Positions 9,540 through 20,869 of a stretch of DNA of 64,000 bases are shown in pieces. The translations under genes were made by a program, and so were the position numbers. The stretch lies in assembly GCA_027924585.1 (NCBI GenBank), contig BSBM01000260.1:17304468-17368467 (forward strand), written 5' to 3'. A model generated the notes under the pieces. The model searched no databases. It was not told the origin of the DNA and saw only the letters and a list, made by a program, of their open reading frames with translations. Every line of letters starts with the position of its first letter. The stretch's first letter is position 1. The stretch comes from Larix kaempferi. Taxonomy: Eukaryota; Streptophyta; Pinopsida; Pinales; Pinaceae.

Positions 9540-11588
9540 CAGTTTTAATTATTATTTATTAAATTATTTATTATAAAAAAATATTATTATTATTACAAAG
9601 GTTAATAGTATAATTATTATTAATATTATTATTATAATGATTTCTATTAAAATAATAATTATTATTGTTATTATAATTTAAACAATACAACGCAATGTGG
9701 CATATGCTTTAATAATAATAATAATATATTATTATTATTATTATATTATTATTATTATTATTAAAGTTGTGAATTCTCATTATAAATTATTTTATAAATA
9801 TAATAAAATAATAAATAAGAACCACATTTTTTAATGTGGTTAGATCAATCGGAAAATATCAATCACATAAAAAAATGTGGTTGTTGCTAGTGGCCAATCG
9901 ACCCACCCAAGAAATAACTAAATTAAAATAATAATAATAATATTTCAAAATTAAAATAAAAATAAATACATTGAGTTAAAAAAAATATTAAAAAATATTA
10001 AAACATATTAAATATTAAATAAAATAAAATAAATAATTTAATTTAATTTAACTTAACTTAACTTAATTTAATTTAATTACTTTAATTTAATTTAACTTAA
10101 TTTAATTTAATTTTTAATATGGTTTAATATGTTTTATTTAATTTAATTTTTAATATGTTTTAAAGATTTAATTTAATTTAACTTAACTTAACTTAAAACA
10201 TATTAAAAATTAAATTTTCATAAAACATAATAAATTAAAAATTAAAAATTAAATTAAATTTAACCATAAAACATTATAAACTAAAAATTAAATTAAGTTA
10301 TGTTTTATGGTTAACCATAAAACATAATAAATTAAATTTAACTTAACTTAATTAAAACATATTAAAAATTAAATTAAATAAAAGATATTAAACCATATTA
10401 ATTTAATTTAATTTTTAATATGGTTTAATATGTTTTATTTAATTTAATTTTTAATGTGTTTTAATTATTTAATTTAATTTAACTTAACTTAATTTAATTT
10501 AATTGTATTTAATTTAATTTAATTTGTCTAAATAAAATAAAATAAATTTAATTTAATTTAAAAAATTAAATTAAATCATTAAAACATATTAAAAAATAAA
10601 TTAAATTAAACATATTAAATCATATTAAAAATTAAATTAAAATTAAATTAAATTAAGTTAAATTTAAATTAAATTAAAGTATTTAAATTAAAGTAAATTA
10701 AATTAAGTGAAATTAATTTAATTAATTTAATTTAAAATAATTATATTAAATCAAATTAAATTAATTAAATTATGATGAGTGATATGTTTGATTTAATAAT
10801 ATAAGTAAAAATGAACGAATATAAGTAAAAATGGCAATGAAAAATAAAGTGAAGTAAATTAAATAAATAAAAGGGAAGTAAATTAAATAAAGTAAAAAAA
10901 AAAAAAAAAGTCAAATGAAAAATTTAAAAGAAAAAGTGGAAATAAATAGAGTCAAATAAAGAATTAAAATAGAATAAAAAATACAAATAAACCAGTGGAA
11001 ACAAAATAAAATTAAAATAAAGGAAATTAAAAAAAGAAAAGCAAATAAAAGCAAAGTAAAAAACCAAAGTAAATAAATAGAGTAAAATAAAGAAGTAAAA
11101 GAAAATTAATAAATAAATATAAATGAAAAATAAATAAATAAATGAAAAATAAAATAAATGAAATAAAAAAAATTAATAAAAATGTTATTTGGAAATAAAA
11201 ATGAAAAGAATTACATATTAAGTTAAAACAAATTAAATAAACATATTAAAACATATTAATATTTAATTTAAATTAAATATAAATATAAATATTAAAACAT
11301 ATTAAAAATTAAATTAAATTAAATAAAAATATGATAACATATCAAAAATTAAATTTAAATTAAATTAAATTAAGTTAAGTTAAATTAAATTACTTAATTA
11401 AATTAAAATAAAATAAATTAAATTAAAAATATTAAAATATATTAGAAATTAAATTAAATTAATTAAAATAAACTCAATTAATTTAAATTGAATAAAAATA
11501 TTACAACATATTTATCGTATTAAAAACTAAATTAAATAAAAATATTAAAACATATTAAAAATTTAATTTAATTAATTATTTAATTTAG
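9540..11588. repeat. AT-rich pentamer and AAT microsatellite tract
   Basis: Low-complexity DNA. 9580-9770 is AAT/ATT microsatellite including a perfect 20-bp inverted repeat (9707-9726 with 9747-9766). AACCACATT/AATGTGGTT (9820-9828, 9833-9841) is a 9-bp stem. From about 10020 to 11585 the sequence is mostly pentamers TTAAT, TTAAC, TTAAA and their complements, switching strand several times, with a purine-rich AAATAAA-like stretch at 10860-11170. No coding potential. Confidence 0.9.
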
Positions 11589-14500
11589 TTGGCCAACCAT
11601 GGTTATTCATGGTTGGGTAACTTCAATTCATGAGTAAATTCAATACAACCCTCACTTCAATCTTGACTTCAATCCAAGTTTGTCTAAAGGTTTACTTCAT
11701 CCAAGATTGACTTCAATCCTAGAGTTGCTTCAAGTCAAAGTAGACTTTAATCCATGGTTGAATTAAATACAAGGTTGACTTCAATCCATTGTTGAGTTCA
11801 ATCCAAAGTACATTTTGTACCATGGTTGAATTCATCCCGTAATTAATATTAATATTAATGACTTCAATCCATTGCTGACTTTAAACCGTGGTTGACTTCA
11901 ATCCATGGTTAACCATGGTTATTCAGGGTTGAACATGGTTTATTATGGTCGACCATTGTTGACTATGGTTATTCATGGTTGCCTATGGTGAATGATGGAT
12001 GACCATGCTTGACTATGGTTGACCCTATGACTGACTATTGTAAACCCTTTGGTTGAATATTTTTTACTATTATTAACCAACTATGAATGACCTTAGTTGA
12101 ATATGGTTGACTATGGTTAACCATAGTTATTCAGGGTTGAAAATGGTTTATTATGGCTGACTATTGTTGACTATGGTTATTCATGGTTGACTATGGTGAA
12201 TGATTGATGACCATGCTTGACTATGGTCAACCAATAGAACAATAATAACCAATGGTCAATCAATAGCCAACCATGGTCAACTATTGGTTGACCATTGGTC
12301 ATCCAATTTGGTCAACCAATAGAACAATAATAACCAATGGTCAATCAATAGCCAACCATGGTCAACTATTGGTTGACCATTGGTCAACCATGGTCCACCA
12401 ATGGTTGACCATGGTTGTCCAATGGTCAACCAATGGTCCACCATTGGTAAACCAATTTCAACCAATGGTCAACCATGGTAAAGCATTAGTTGACTATGGT
12501 TGACATTAGTTCACCATGGATGACTATGGTTGACATTAGTATACCATTGGTTGACTATTGGTTCACCATGATTGACTATTGCTTGACCAATGGTGGGCAA
12601 TTGGTTGGCCATTGGTTATGGTTTACGGTTGGTTGACTAATGCCTAACTATTTGCTGACCATGGTTGATTTTTGGTTGGCCAAGGTTGACTTTGGAAGAC
12701 CATGGCTGAATATGGTTGGCCATCATTGACCTTGGAAGACCATGGTTGACTATCGTTGACTTTGGCTAACCCTAGTTGACTTTGGTAGACTTTTGGTTCA
12801 TCGTGGTTGAATTTGGTTGTGGTCAACAAAAGTCACCCATGGTCAGCCAAAGTCAAACATAATCAACCAAAGTCAACTATGGTGAAGTAATGTCAACCAT
12901 AGTCAACCAAAGTCAACCATCATCAACTTCAGTAAACTAAAGTCAACCAAAGTCAAATGGTCAATTAAAGTCAACCATGGTAAACTAAGGTGTACCAAAG
13001 TCAACCATGGTTAAAGTCAAATATAGTTATGGTTGACCATGGTTGAATATTGTTGAATTTGGTCAAATATGGTTGATAATGGTTGACTTTGTTTGACTAT
13101 TGTTAACTTTGATTGACCATGGTCGACTTTGGTTGACATTGGTTGACCATGGTTGACTATGGTAGACTATGGTTGGATTTGGTTGACCATGGTTTACTCT
13201 GGTTGATCGTGGTTGACTTTGGTGACGATGGTTGACTGTGGTTGAATATGGTTGAATACGGTTGACTTTGTTTGACTCTTGTCAACCTTTGTTAACCATG
13301 GTCAACTAAAGGAAACCATGATCATCCAAGTTAAACCATGATTAGCTCAAGTCAACCATGATCAATCAATGTTAGCAAAAGTTGACCATGGTAAACCAAA
13401 GTTAACCATAGTCAACAATGGTCAACCAAAGTCAACGATGCTTAACCAAAGTCAACCATGGCCAACCAAAGTCAACCATGGTCAACTTAAGCCAACCATA
13501 GTAAACTAAAAGCAACCATGGTCAACTAAAGTCTACCAAAGTCAACTATAGTTATGGTTGACCATGGTTGAATATTGTTGAATTTGGTCGAATATGGTTG
13601 ATTATGGTTGACTTTGTTTCACTATGGTTAACTTTGATTGACCATGGTTTCCATTGGTTGACCATGGTTGACTATGGTAGACAATGGTTAGATCTGGTTG
13701 ACTTTGGTTGACTTTTAGTTTAGTGTGGTTGACATTGGTTGATGATGGTGACTATGGTTGACTTTGTTTTATTATTATTAACCTTTGTTAACCATGGTTG
13801 ACTTTTATTAACCATGGTTCAGAATGGTTGTCGTTCATTGACAATTGTTTAGTTTGGTTGACTTTGGTTGGCCATGGTTGACTTTCGCTAACCATGGTTG
13901 ACAATAATTACCTATGGTTGGCTTTGGTTGACAAATGGATGAATTTGGTTGAGTATGGTCGACCATGGTTAACTATGGTGGACCATTGTTGACTTTGGTT
14001 GACCTTGGTTTAGTTTGGTTTATCTTTGTTAACTTTGGTGGACCATGTTTGACTTTGGTTGAATTTTGGTTGGCCATAGATAACTTTGGAAGACTATGGT
14101 TGACTATCGTTTACTTTGGTTGACTTTGGCTAGGTATGGTTGACTTCGAACAACCATGGTTGACTTTGGTAGACTTTTGGTTGACCATGGTTGACTTTGG
14201 TTGTGGTCAACCATGATGAAGCATAGTGAACAATTATCAACCATAGTTAGCCATGGTAAAAAAAAATAACCCTTGTCAACCAAAGTCAACCATAGTCAAC
14301 CATAATCAACCAATGTCAACCATGGTCACCCAAAGTCAACCATGCTCAATCAAAGTCAACCATGTTTGACTTCGGTTTACTATGGTTGAGTTTGGTTGAA
14401 CTTTGGTTGACCATGGTTGACTTTTGTTTACCATGGTTAACTTTGGTAGACCACGACTAACTATGGATGACTTTGGTTGAGCATTGTTGACTTTGTTTGA

Positions 14501-14834
14501 CCACAATTGACTATGGTTAACTTTGGTTTACCATAGTTGACTTTCATTGATCATAGTTTACTTTAATTGATGATGGTTGAATTTGGATGATCATGGTTGA
14601 CTTTGGTTGACCGTGGTTGGCTTTGGTTGACATGGTTGACTTTGGATGATCATGGTTGATTTTGGTTGGCTATGGTTGACTTTGTTTACCATAAGTAACT
14701 TTGGTTGACCATGGTTGACTTTAGGTTGAATTTGGTTGACTATTATTGACATTGGTTCTCCATGGTTGACTGTGGTTGACTTTTGGTTGGCCATGGTTGA
14801 GATTGGTTGACTTTTGATTGGCCATTGTTGAGAC
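11589..14834. repeat. TTGAC decamer satellite
   Basis: About 3.2 kb of degenerate tandem repeats around GGTTGACTTT, GGTTGACCAT and GGTTGACTAT, commonly spaced 10 bases apart. The TTGAC core is the W-box core recognised by plant WRKY factors. Blocks switch orientation: GTCAA on the plus strand at about 12830-13020, 13270-13550 and 14205-14370, TTGAC blocks between them. Internal larger duplications: period 85 at 12225-12390 and period ~208 at about 11911 and 12119. Open frames inside (12273-12503, 12277-12465, 12644-12829, 14104-14289, 14591-14890) are products of the repeat, not genes. Confidence 0.93.
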
Positions 14835-14891
14835 CTATGTTTAGGTTTCTTTAGATTGTTCAGTATTAAAATGAAAATCACTTTTAGCATT

Positions 14892-15059
14892 CTAAATGAG
14901 GAAATCCTTCACTCTACCAACAATGGTGATATCAATGATCGATATTCCCTTCTCTGCATAGTACTTCCATTCTGCTGAAGTGTTGTAATCCTTATGCCTT
15001 CCATAAATTTTCCTAGTGTTTCCAATTGCATCTACACTCCTCTCCTGTATAAATCTATG
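14892..15059 (-). CDS. Unrecognised 55-codon open segment
   Basis: Minus-strand open stretch bounded upstream by a stop and ending at TAG (14892-14894). It has no ATG near its start, so it would have to be an internal or last exon; a TATACAG acceptor-like site lies close to its 5' end. The residues look like a globular protein (for example RKIYGRHKDY, SAEWKYYAEKG, ISIIDITIVGRVKDFLI), with mixed charged, aromatic and hydrophobic residues unlike the satellite to its left. I do not recognise the family. It may be an exon remnant of a captured gene. Identical in units 2 and 3. Confidence 0.3.
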   Translation of the reverse strand, partial: HRFIQERSVDAIGNTRKIYGRHKDYNTSAEWKYYAEKGISIIDITIVGRVKDFLI

Positions 15060-15494
15060 TTAGCACCTCAACAACCCACCTAAAATTCTTAGGATTCTTA
15101 CGATATGTCAGGGGTTCCCATTCCAAAAATTTGTAAATAATATTGCATTTTTCTAATTTGTTTGCATTGCTCTATTTTTGGTTGCATGTTTGACTCCTTG
15201 GATTATCTTTTATGATGTGATTTTGTGGTTTCCTTGATTTGAATAGATTTTTCAACTTTTAATCTTTTTATTCTATAACTCGGCTTTCATAAGATTATGA
15301 TTTGGGTGTTTGAGTGTCATTTGCATTTTTTGGGGGCTTTTTGGTTGCTTAATGACATTAATTTGCATGTTTTTCATTGAGCTTATTCAAGTTCATTTCA
15401 TGTTTTGGATTGCTTAAATTGGATTGACTTAGTGTTTCAATAGTGTCATCAAGATTTTAAGTATTCAAAACATAAATGAATTTATGAGTACTCT
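15060..15494. other. T-rich spacer
   Basis: Intron-like T-rich sequence with no recognised coding, repeat or regulatory feature. Confidence 0.6.
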
Positions 15495-15625
15495 CGTGGA
15501 TCAACATTATTTTATGTCTCACCATATATCAACCATTGCCACACATTTAAATGTGGTTGATATACACTGATCCACGCATATAAGCCATATTAATTATTAA
15601 GATGGCTTGTTAGTTGATAGTCGAC
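15495..15625. repeat. Hairpin module, copy B
   Basis: Nested inverted repeats: outer 9-bp stem CGTGGATCA/TGATCCACG (15495-15503, 15568-15576); inner 11-bp stem TATATCAACCA/TGGTTGATATA (15525-15535, 15554-15564); central palindrome CACATTTAAATGTG (15542-15555). Then comes TATAAGCCATATT...ATGGCTTGTTAGTTGA, the part shared with copy A at 9453-9530. AT-rich DNA follows up to the microsatellite, as it does after copy A. Confidence 0.85.
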
Positions 15626-15890
15626 CCGCAGCTAATATTTAGTGAGTTTTAAAATTAATATTATGGTTATGAAAATAATAATAATAATAATAATAAGTAT
15701 TACTATTTTAAATATATATATTTTTAAATATGTTATAAAATAGTTATTTTATAATTTTAATTAATAAATTATAAATAATTTATAGTATTAATTAATTATT
15801 TAATAACAAATATTAATTTAATTATTTTATAAAAATAATTACTCTATAATTATGTTTAATAATAATTAAATATTTTGTAATAATACTTAT

Positions 15891-15892
<2 letters not shown>

Positions 15893-15925
<33 letters not shown>

Positions 15926-15947
15926 TATTATTATTATTATTATTATT
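15893..15947. repeat. AAT/ATT inverted microsatellite
   Basis: AAT x11 followed directly by an ATT run of 22 bases, so the tract is self-complementary. The corresponding tracts in units 2 and 3 have nearly the same total length but a different switch point. Confidence 0.9.
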
Positions 15948-17377
15948 AACAAATATTGAAATAATTTATTATAATAATTATAAAAAAATAGTATTTTATA
16001 ATAATAAAAATAATTATTATTATTATCACATGTTATTGAGACAATTTTCAAAGAATATAATTTAGTGCAATTTTAATAATAAAAGGAACATCCTTATTAC
16101 TTAATTGTAAGCACATTACTTAATTGTAAGCAAAGACCCCAAAATTATTCTCTTCAATAAGTAGGGTTATAGTTGTTGGAGTTATTAAGAGAAGCTAGTG
16201 TGATGTATTGTAAGATTTTCTTCTTAATGGCAGCTTATCTTAAGCATTTGATATATTGCAATATGAGGTTTTCTTATTAAAGTTGTTTCTCATTCCTTTA
16301 CTTTATTTAAACATGGAAATATTGAATCTTTATTTTTATGCTATGGCTTACTACTCATGCATTGCAATCAAAAAATAACTTGGAAAACTAAGTTGTTAAA
16401 ATGTTTTATTTATCCTAATAATAGAGTGCAGCATTTCAACATCTATTAAATTCAATATCTTAATTTAATACTAAATTTTTTCTCATCAATATGATTGTAT
16501 TTTAAATTGAAATATATGTCTACATAATTATACAATTCAACATCTTCAAATATGATATTCTCATATAATAAATTATTTTCATAAAATCAATCATCTTTAT
16601 TTTAATTTTAGTAATATTAATAATAAACTCCCAATTTTTATAAAAACTATTTGAATAGTTTGAAAATAACCTCATCTAAAACTTTAAGCTACCTTTCTTA
16701 GATTTCAAATTGTATCCAATACACTTCTTTTGTTTGACATGGTACCCAATAAACTCAAGCATCCCACCACACTTAAATTTGTGTAATCTATTATTTATAA
16801 ATTATTATAAATTATAAAATTATTAAAAATTATAAAATTATAAAAAATAATAACTTAAATTAAATCTTTATAAACATTAAATTAATTAAAATCGCGGTGG
16901 TTTGGGTGTTGACAGTGAGTGGAACCCTTATCGACTGGGTTTGTGTCAACAGGAGTCATTGTAAAATAATCAAGAATTCAATAATTCACATATGAACACA
17001 AGGATGTGTCATGTAATGTGATTATGGAGTGGGATGTGATGCTCATGTGTGGGATCTCTATTGTAATATTGGAGATTATTGATGATTAAGAAGATTTCAA
17101 CCTTCCCATAGATGTTCCCCATTGGGGTTTTACCATGTATATCTGGTGATCTCTTGTTTATTCTCTTATCTCCATTTTATTCATGTTCATGTTATTTGTT
17201 GCTTATTATGATAGAAGGATAGATTATCTCATGCTATGCATGTGTTGTATTGTTGTATGATTTTATCATCTTCCTCCATTTTTTTATGCACATATATCTA
17301 ATGCCATCTTCCTCCATTTTTGTATTTTATCTCCTAGTCATCATTACATATTCCAACAGTGCCCCTTAATGATGATT
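15948..17377. other. AT-rich spacer
   Basis: No recognised gene. ATTACTTAATTGTAAGCA is duplicated in tandem near 16097-16131. A small AT-rich tract at 16785-16853 is 18 bp shorter in unit 2. About 17299-17340 is a partial extra copy of the outer end of the foldback that follows. Confidence 0.65.
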
Positions 17378-17602
17378 GGGATATAGAATACAAAAATGGA
17401 GGAAGATGGCATTACATATCATCCCCCTTGATGACAACTTCTAGAATGTCCATAAGCTACAAATAAAATAAGCGGTTGTTATCTTCATCTACTCCATGAG
17501 GCAAAGTGTGTTTTTATTCGTAGCTTATGGACATTTTGTAAGTTGTCATGAAGGGGGATGATATGTAATACCATATTCCTATATTTTTGTATTTTATCTC
17601 CC
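17378..17602. repeat. Foldback element with ~83-bp arms
   Basis: Arm 17378-17460 is an imperfect reverse complement of 17520-17602; pairing extends inward a further ~8 bp, leaving a loop of about 45 bases. Arms share TACATATCATCCCCCTT and GTCCATAAGCTAC on opposite strands. No transposase and no convincing target-site duplication, so it could be a MITE-like element or a local inverted duplication. Confidence 0.85.
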
Positions 17603-19392
17603 AGGTTGTGCTAAGTTGTGCTTCCTGCTTGCTATAAATTGAATTTAGGAAATTTCCCATTCGTTTCTTGAGTCTGAGCGACTTTCCTTTCAGAGCCATT
17701 TTCGACGCTCTACGACATGTCAGTAGACCCTCAATGGTTCTCTAATTCAAAGAGAAATCTAAGCTTCCTAAAATACAGATGAGGATATTACAAACCTAGG
17801 CTCTCTTTTATCACCATGTCGACTCTGCACCAATATACGCAAAGAAAACATCGCTAATGCCACCCATGGAACCCAATTTTCCTACCAAAATATAACTAGC
17901 GAACCCTAGGAGGCTAATGTGTAGACACCGACAATGCAACTAGGATAGATGAAAGCAGCCACCATAAATGTAAACAAAGAAAAATGCTAAATTCTCAAAA
18001 ATTTCATGCCCAACTCCTAACTAATTACAAAATATCAACAACAACAACAAAAGATTATGTTTCTCCATACCTCCACAATGTGACCGTCTCCAAATCCACT
18101 GCAACAGAACCATCCAAGACCAACTTTCTCATGAGAAAATGCAGTTCCTCCTTCACTAGTTTACAAAAACCACTGAACCGAGCCACCACTCACAACACAT
18201 ACCACAAACCAGAACCAACGAACAACAGCACAATGCCAACAAAAACCAGGAAAATAACCATTATGCCAGAACCATGCACACGAGCTCACATTAAACCCCA
18301 TACTCCAAGCATTAACTCTGGCAAATCACGAACTTCCCACTGTTAAATCTCCCACTAGGCTCCCTACCGTCGAAACAAAAAAAATTCAACACATCCATAG
18401 TTCTCTAGCCGGAGCCCACATACCAAGACCGGGCTCGTAGTACTCCACAATAATCACTCCAGGCCAACAACACTCAACTCTAACTCTAAGATGCATGTTC
18501 GCTGACATAATAAGTGGACAGATGTCGAGTGAAACCCCCCCTCCAATTTCCGTGGTGCCTCTATAAAACTTTAACCATGGAAAACTTTGGAAATTCGGAA
18601 AATGTGGCATCTTGTGACTGGTAGAGACGAACTAATAGGTTCCAAAACCATCACAAGATGTCGAGAACATAATAAATTATATATATATTATTTTATCTTC
18701 TCATAATTTAACAAATTCAAAATTAAAATAAATTTATATTAATATAAATACACATATGAGAAAAAACACATTATGATGAACATCTTCCAAATATTTTATA
18801 GCATGCTTCGACTAAAAATATTTTATATTGTATAGTTTATAGTTTATATATTAATTTATATTGTACTTCGACTAAAGGTATTTTATATTGTGTATTTTAT
18901 TGTTTATATATTAAATTATTTTTTTCAAAATTATATAAATATAATAATAAATTTTTTAAACATGATTATACTTTCATCTAAATTTTATAACACTTATATG
19001 AATTTTCCCAAATCATCAAAATTATATATTAATGAAATTTCTCTCTCTCACTTCTAATTCCAGCATCTAAAAAAAATTACTATAAAATTAAATACGTCTT
19101 TCGTAAACAATTAAACTAACAATCAAATGAAAATTTACTACAAAACTAGCAATTGCCCCAAAAAGGTGCAATTGACAATAATACACCAATACCTTGTTGT
19201 CGGAGGGTGAAATGGTTGAAAAGGGAAAACTAAAATCGAATTGATGTTTTGAGAAAAAGACCCCAAAAAATTGCATGGACTAAATTTTTTCCATGGTGTA
19301 GACTTGGCCTTTTACCTTGAGTACTATCACAAATGAGCTACCAGTTTTGTAGGGAAGGCCAAGGAAGGGTCAACTTTAAAAATCCCTTTTAC
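17603..19392. other. Spacer without recognised gene
   Basis: Includes moderately GC-rich sequence from 17.65 to 18.65 kb. The longest frames (plus 17984-18346; minus 18386-18610; minus 19088-19276) resemble no family I know, and the first is frameshifted in unit 2. A period-60 duplication occurs at 18806 and 18866 (CTTCGACTAAA...TATTTTATATTGT). 18.66-19.08 kb is AT-rich. Continues without a break into the first 136 bases of the next unit. Confidence 0.6.
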
Positions 19393-19528
19393 GGTATCAC
19401 AAATAAGAACTTAAATATTATACGTAGATGAATTTAGCAACGAACTAGTAAACATAGTTAGCATTTTCATAGCACTTCAATCAACCAAAAGAGAGTGATT
19501 CGATGAAATGCTTATTCTTTTTGACTAG

Positions 19529-19990
19529 TTAGTCATCAAGGAAAGGTAACATGCAATCAACAAATTGATTCACTACTTTTGAATGTGTTGCATATTTTCC
19601 CAACAATTTAGAAAGAAATTAGCTCACACTTTTGAGTTCCATGCAGCAAAATATTATCTTGATCTTCAAGATTTCCATGCTCCAAATTTAGAAGATTCTC
19701 AACGAAACCTAGAATTGCTAAAACCATGGCTTCTGAAACACTTTTAATAGACAGGGTTGAAAAAATGTTGGGGAGAAGCGATTTCTCTCTCTTGAGAAAT
19801 GAAGCAAGCTTTAAATGTTTCTCATTTCCAAAAAACAAGTAATCAATGAACTAGTTGTTTCACTTCTTTCACTTTCTTGGATAAATTTCTCAACCGATGT
19901 TTTTATTGTTGTAAAAAACATATTACATAAATTTGTACCATAATTGATTGAATCATATTTAGTCAACGCAATGGAAATAACCTTAAGACG
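19529..19990 (-). pseudogene. UTP20: UTP20 pseudogene, 3' part (unit 2)
   Basis: Same frameshifts and stops as unit 1. The single change at 19868 (C to T) lies inside this fragment; the two open frames around it are unaffected in length. Confidence 0.78.
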
Positions 19991-20748
19991 TGTTAGGATA
20001 TTCCTATACTCCATCCTAGTCCTTCTATCATTTTTGTCATTTTCATTTTCAGTCATGCATGCAAAATTAGGGTTTGCATGTATCCTAGTCATCAGTACCA
20101 ACACCTAGCCCTTAGTAAACTAGCCCCAGGAGCTTCCTTCAGATCAGTTTTAGCTCTCCTAGAGCTTAGTGTGCCCTCCTTTCACCTATTGCATGATAAG
20201 GGCGCCTTTCTTCACCTACCAGTCCAGTTTAGTTCAGTTATCTTCAGTTCTTTCCTTGATTTAAGGATTAACTGACTCCTAACTGACCTTATCACTCCGA
20301 TGGACCTCTAGTGTAACTAGATAGCCTATTCTGACTCCATTTAGCTCCATCTGCGCCCTCCACTGAGCCTCCTTCACTACATTAGTGCTTCCATGTGCCA
20401 GTTACACCAACCACACTTAGTTTGACTCCCGGTGACCATTACTTGTGCATTGATGACTTCACTGATGATGAGTTGGACTCCTAGTTATGACTTGATGACT
20501 CTCCACTGATTATGGAGCTGTGCATGAAGGCTAATTCGAATTACACCTAGTGAATTTGAATCCTCATCCTCAGCATTGTATATTTACCAGTTTACTATTC
20601 AGATTAATGTAACATGTGTAATTATTCTGCCTCTATCAGAGCTCCTTTGGATCTATGTTCTATTGCTTCTCTCTTCTTCTATTATTCCTAAATTATTTCA
20701 TTGTGAGGTTTACATCAACTATTTGTATCTTATGTGGGCATTTTCACA
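19991..20748 (+). repeat. 5' LTR (unit 2)
   Basis: 758 bp; I see no difference from the unit 1 5' LTR. Confidence 0.95.
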
Positions 20749-20760
20749 TGGTATCAGAGC
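20749..20760 (+). other. Primer-binding site (unit 2)
   Basis: TGGTATCAGAGC directly after the LTR. Confidence 0.93.
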
Positions 20761-20869
20761 GAGGTTGAGAGTATATTCTACCTCCATTCTTGAGATTTTT
20801 TTGTAGGTATTTCGAAGTTCCAGCAGCAGATTCAGCAGTTTCTATTTGCACTTGTTCCAGTAGTCAAAT

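Larger units (their letters stand above)
1..19392. repeat. Macrosatellite unit 1 (19,392 bp)
   Basis: First full unit of a head-to-tail tandem array. The opening bases of the window recur at 19393, 38774 and 58177, each time followed by the same order of elements. The window starts inside the array: in later units the bases before this point read into the end of the previous unit without any junction signature. The start is therefore arbitrary and no breakpoint, LTR or target-site duplication marks a unit boundary. Confidence 0.97.

Noticed and set aside
10020-11585. Telomeric repeats
   Set aside because: TTTAGGG/TTAGGG arrays are absent; the pentamers are TTAAT/TTAAC.
12273-14890. Open frames inside the TTGAC satellite
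   Set aside because: Translations are low-complexity repeats (QPWST, VNHGQP) produced by the decamer, on both strands alike.
9453-15625. Helitron spanning the satellite block
   Set aside because: No 5' TC / 3' CTRR ends with the required hairpin spacing and no Rep/helicase remnant seen.
17514-17699. 61-codon minus-strand frame starting MALKGK
   Set aside because: It runs into the foldback arm and is broken in unit 2 by loss of one G; no family recognised.
17984-18346. 120-codon plus-strand frame
   Set aside because: Thr/Ser/Lys-rich, no recognisable domain, and frameshifted by one inserted base in unit 2.
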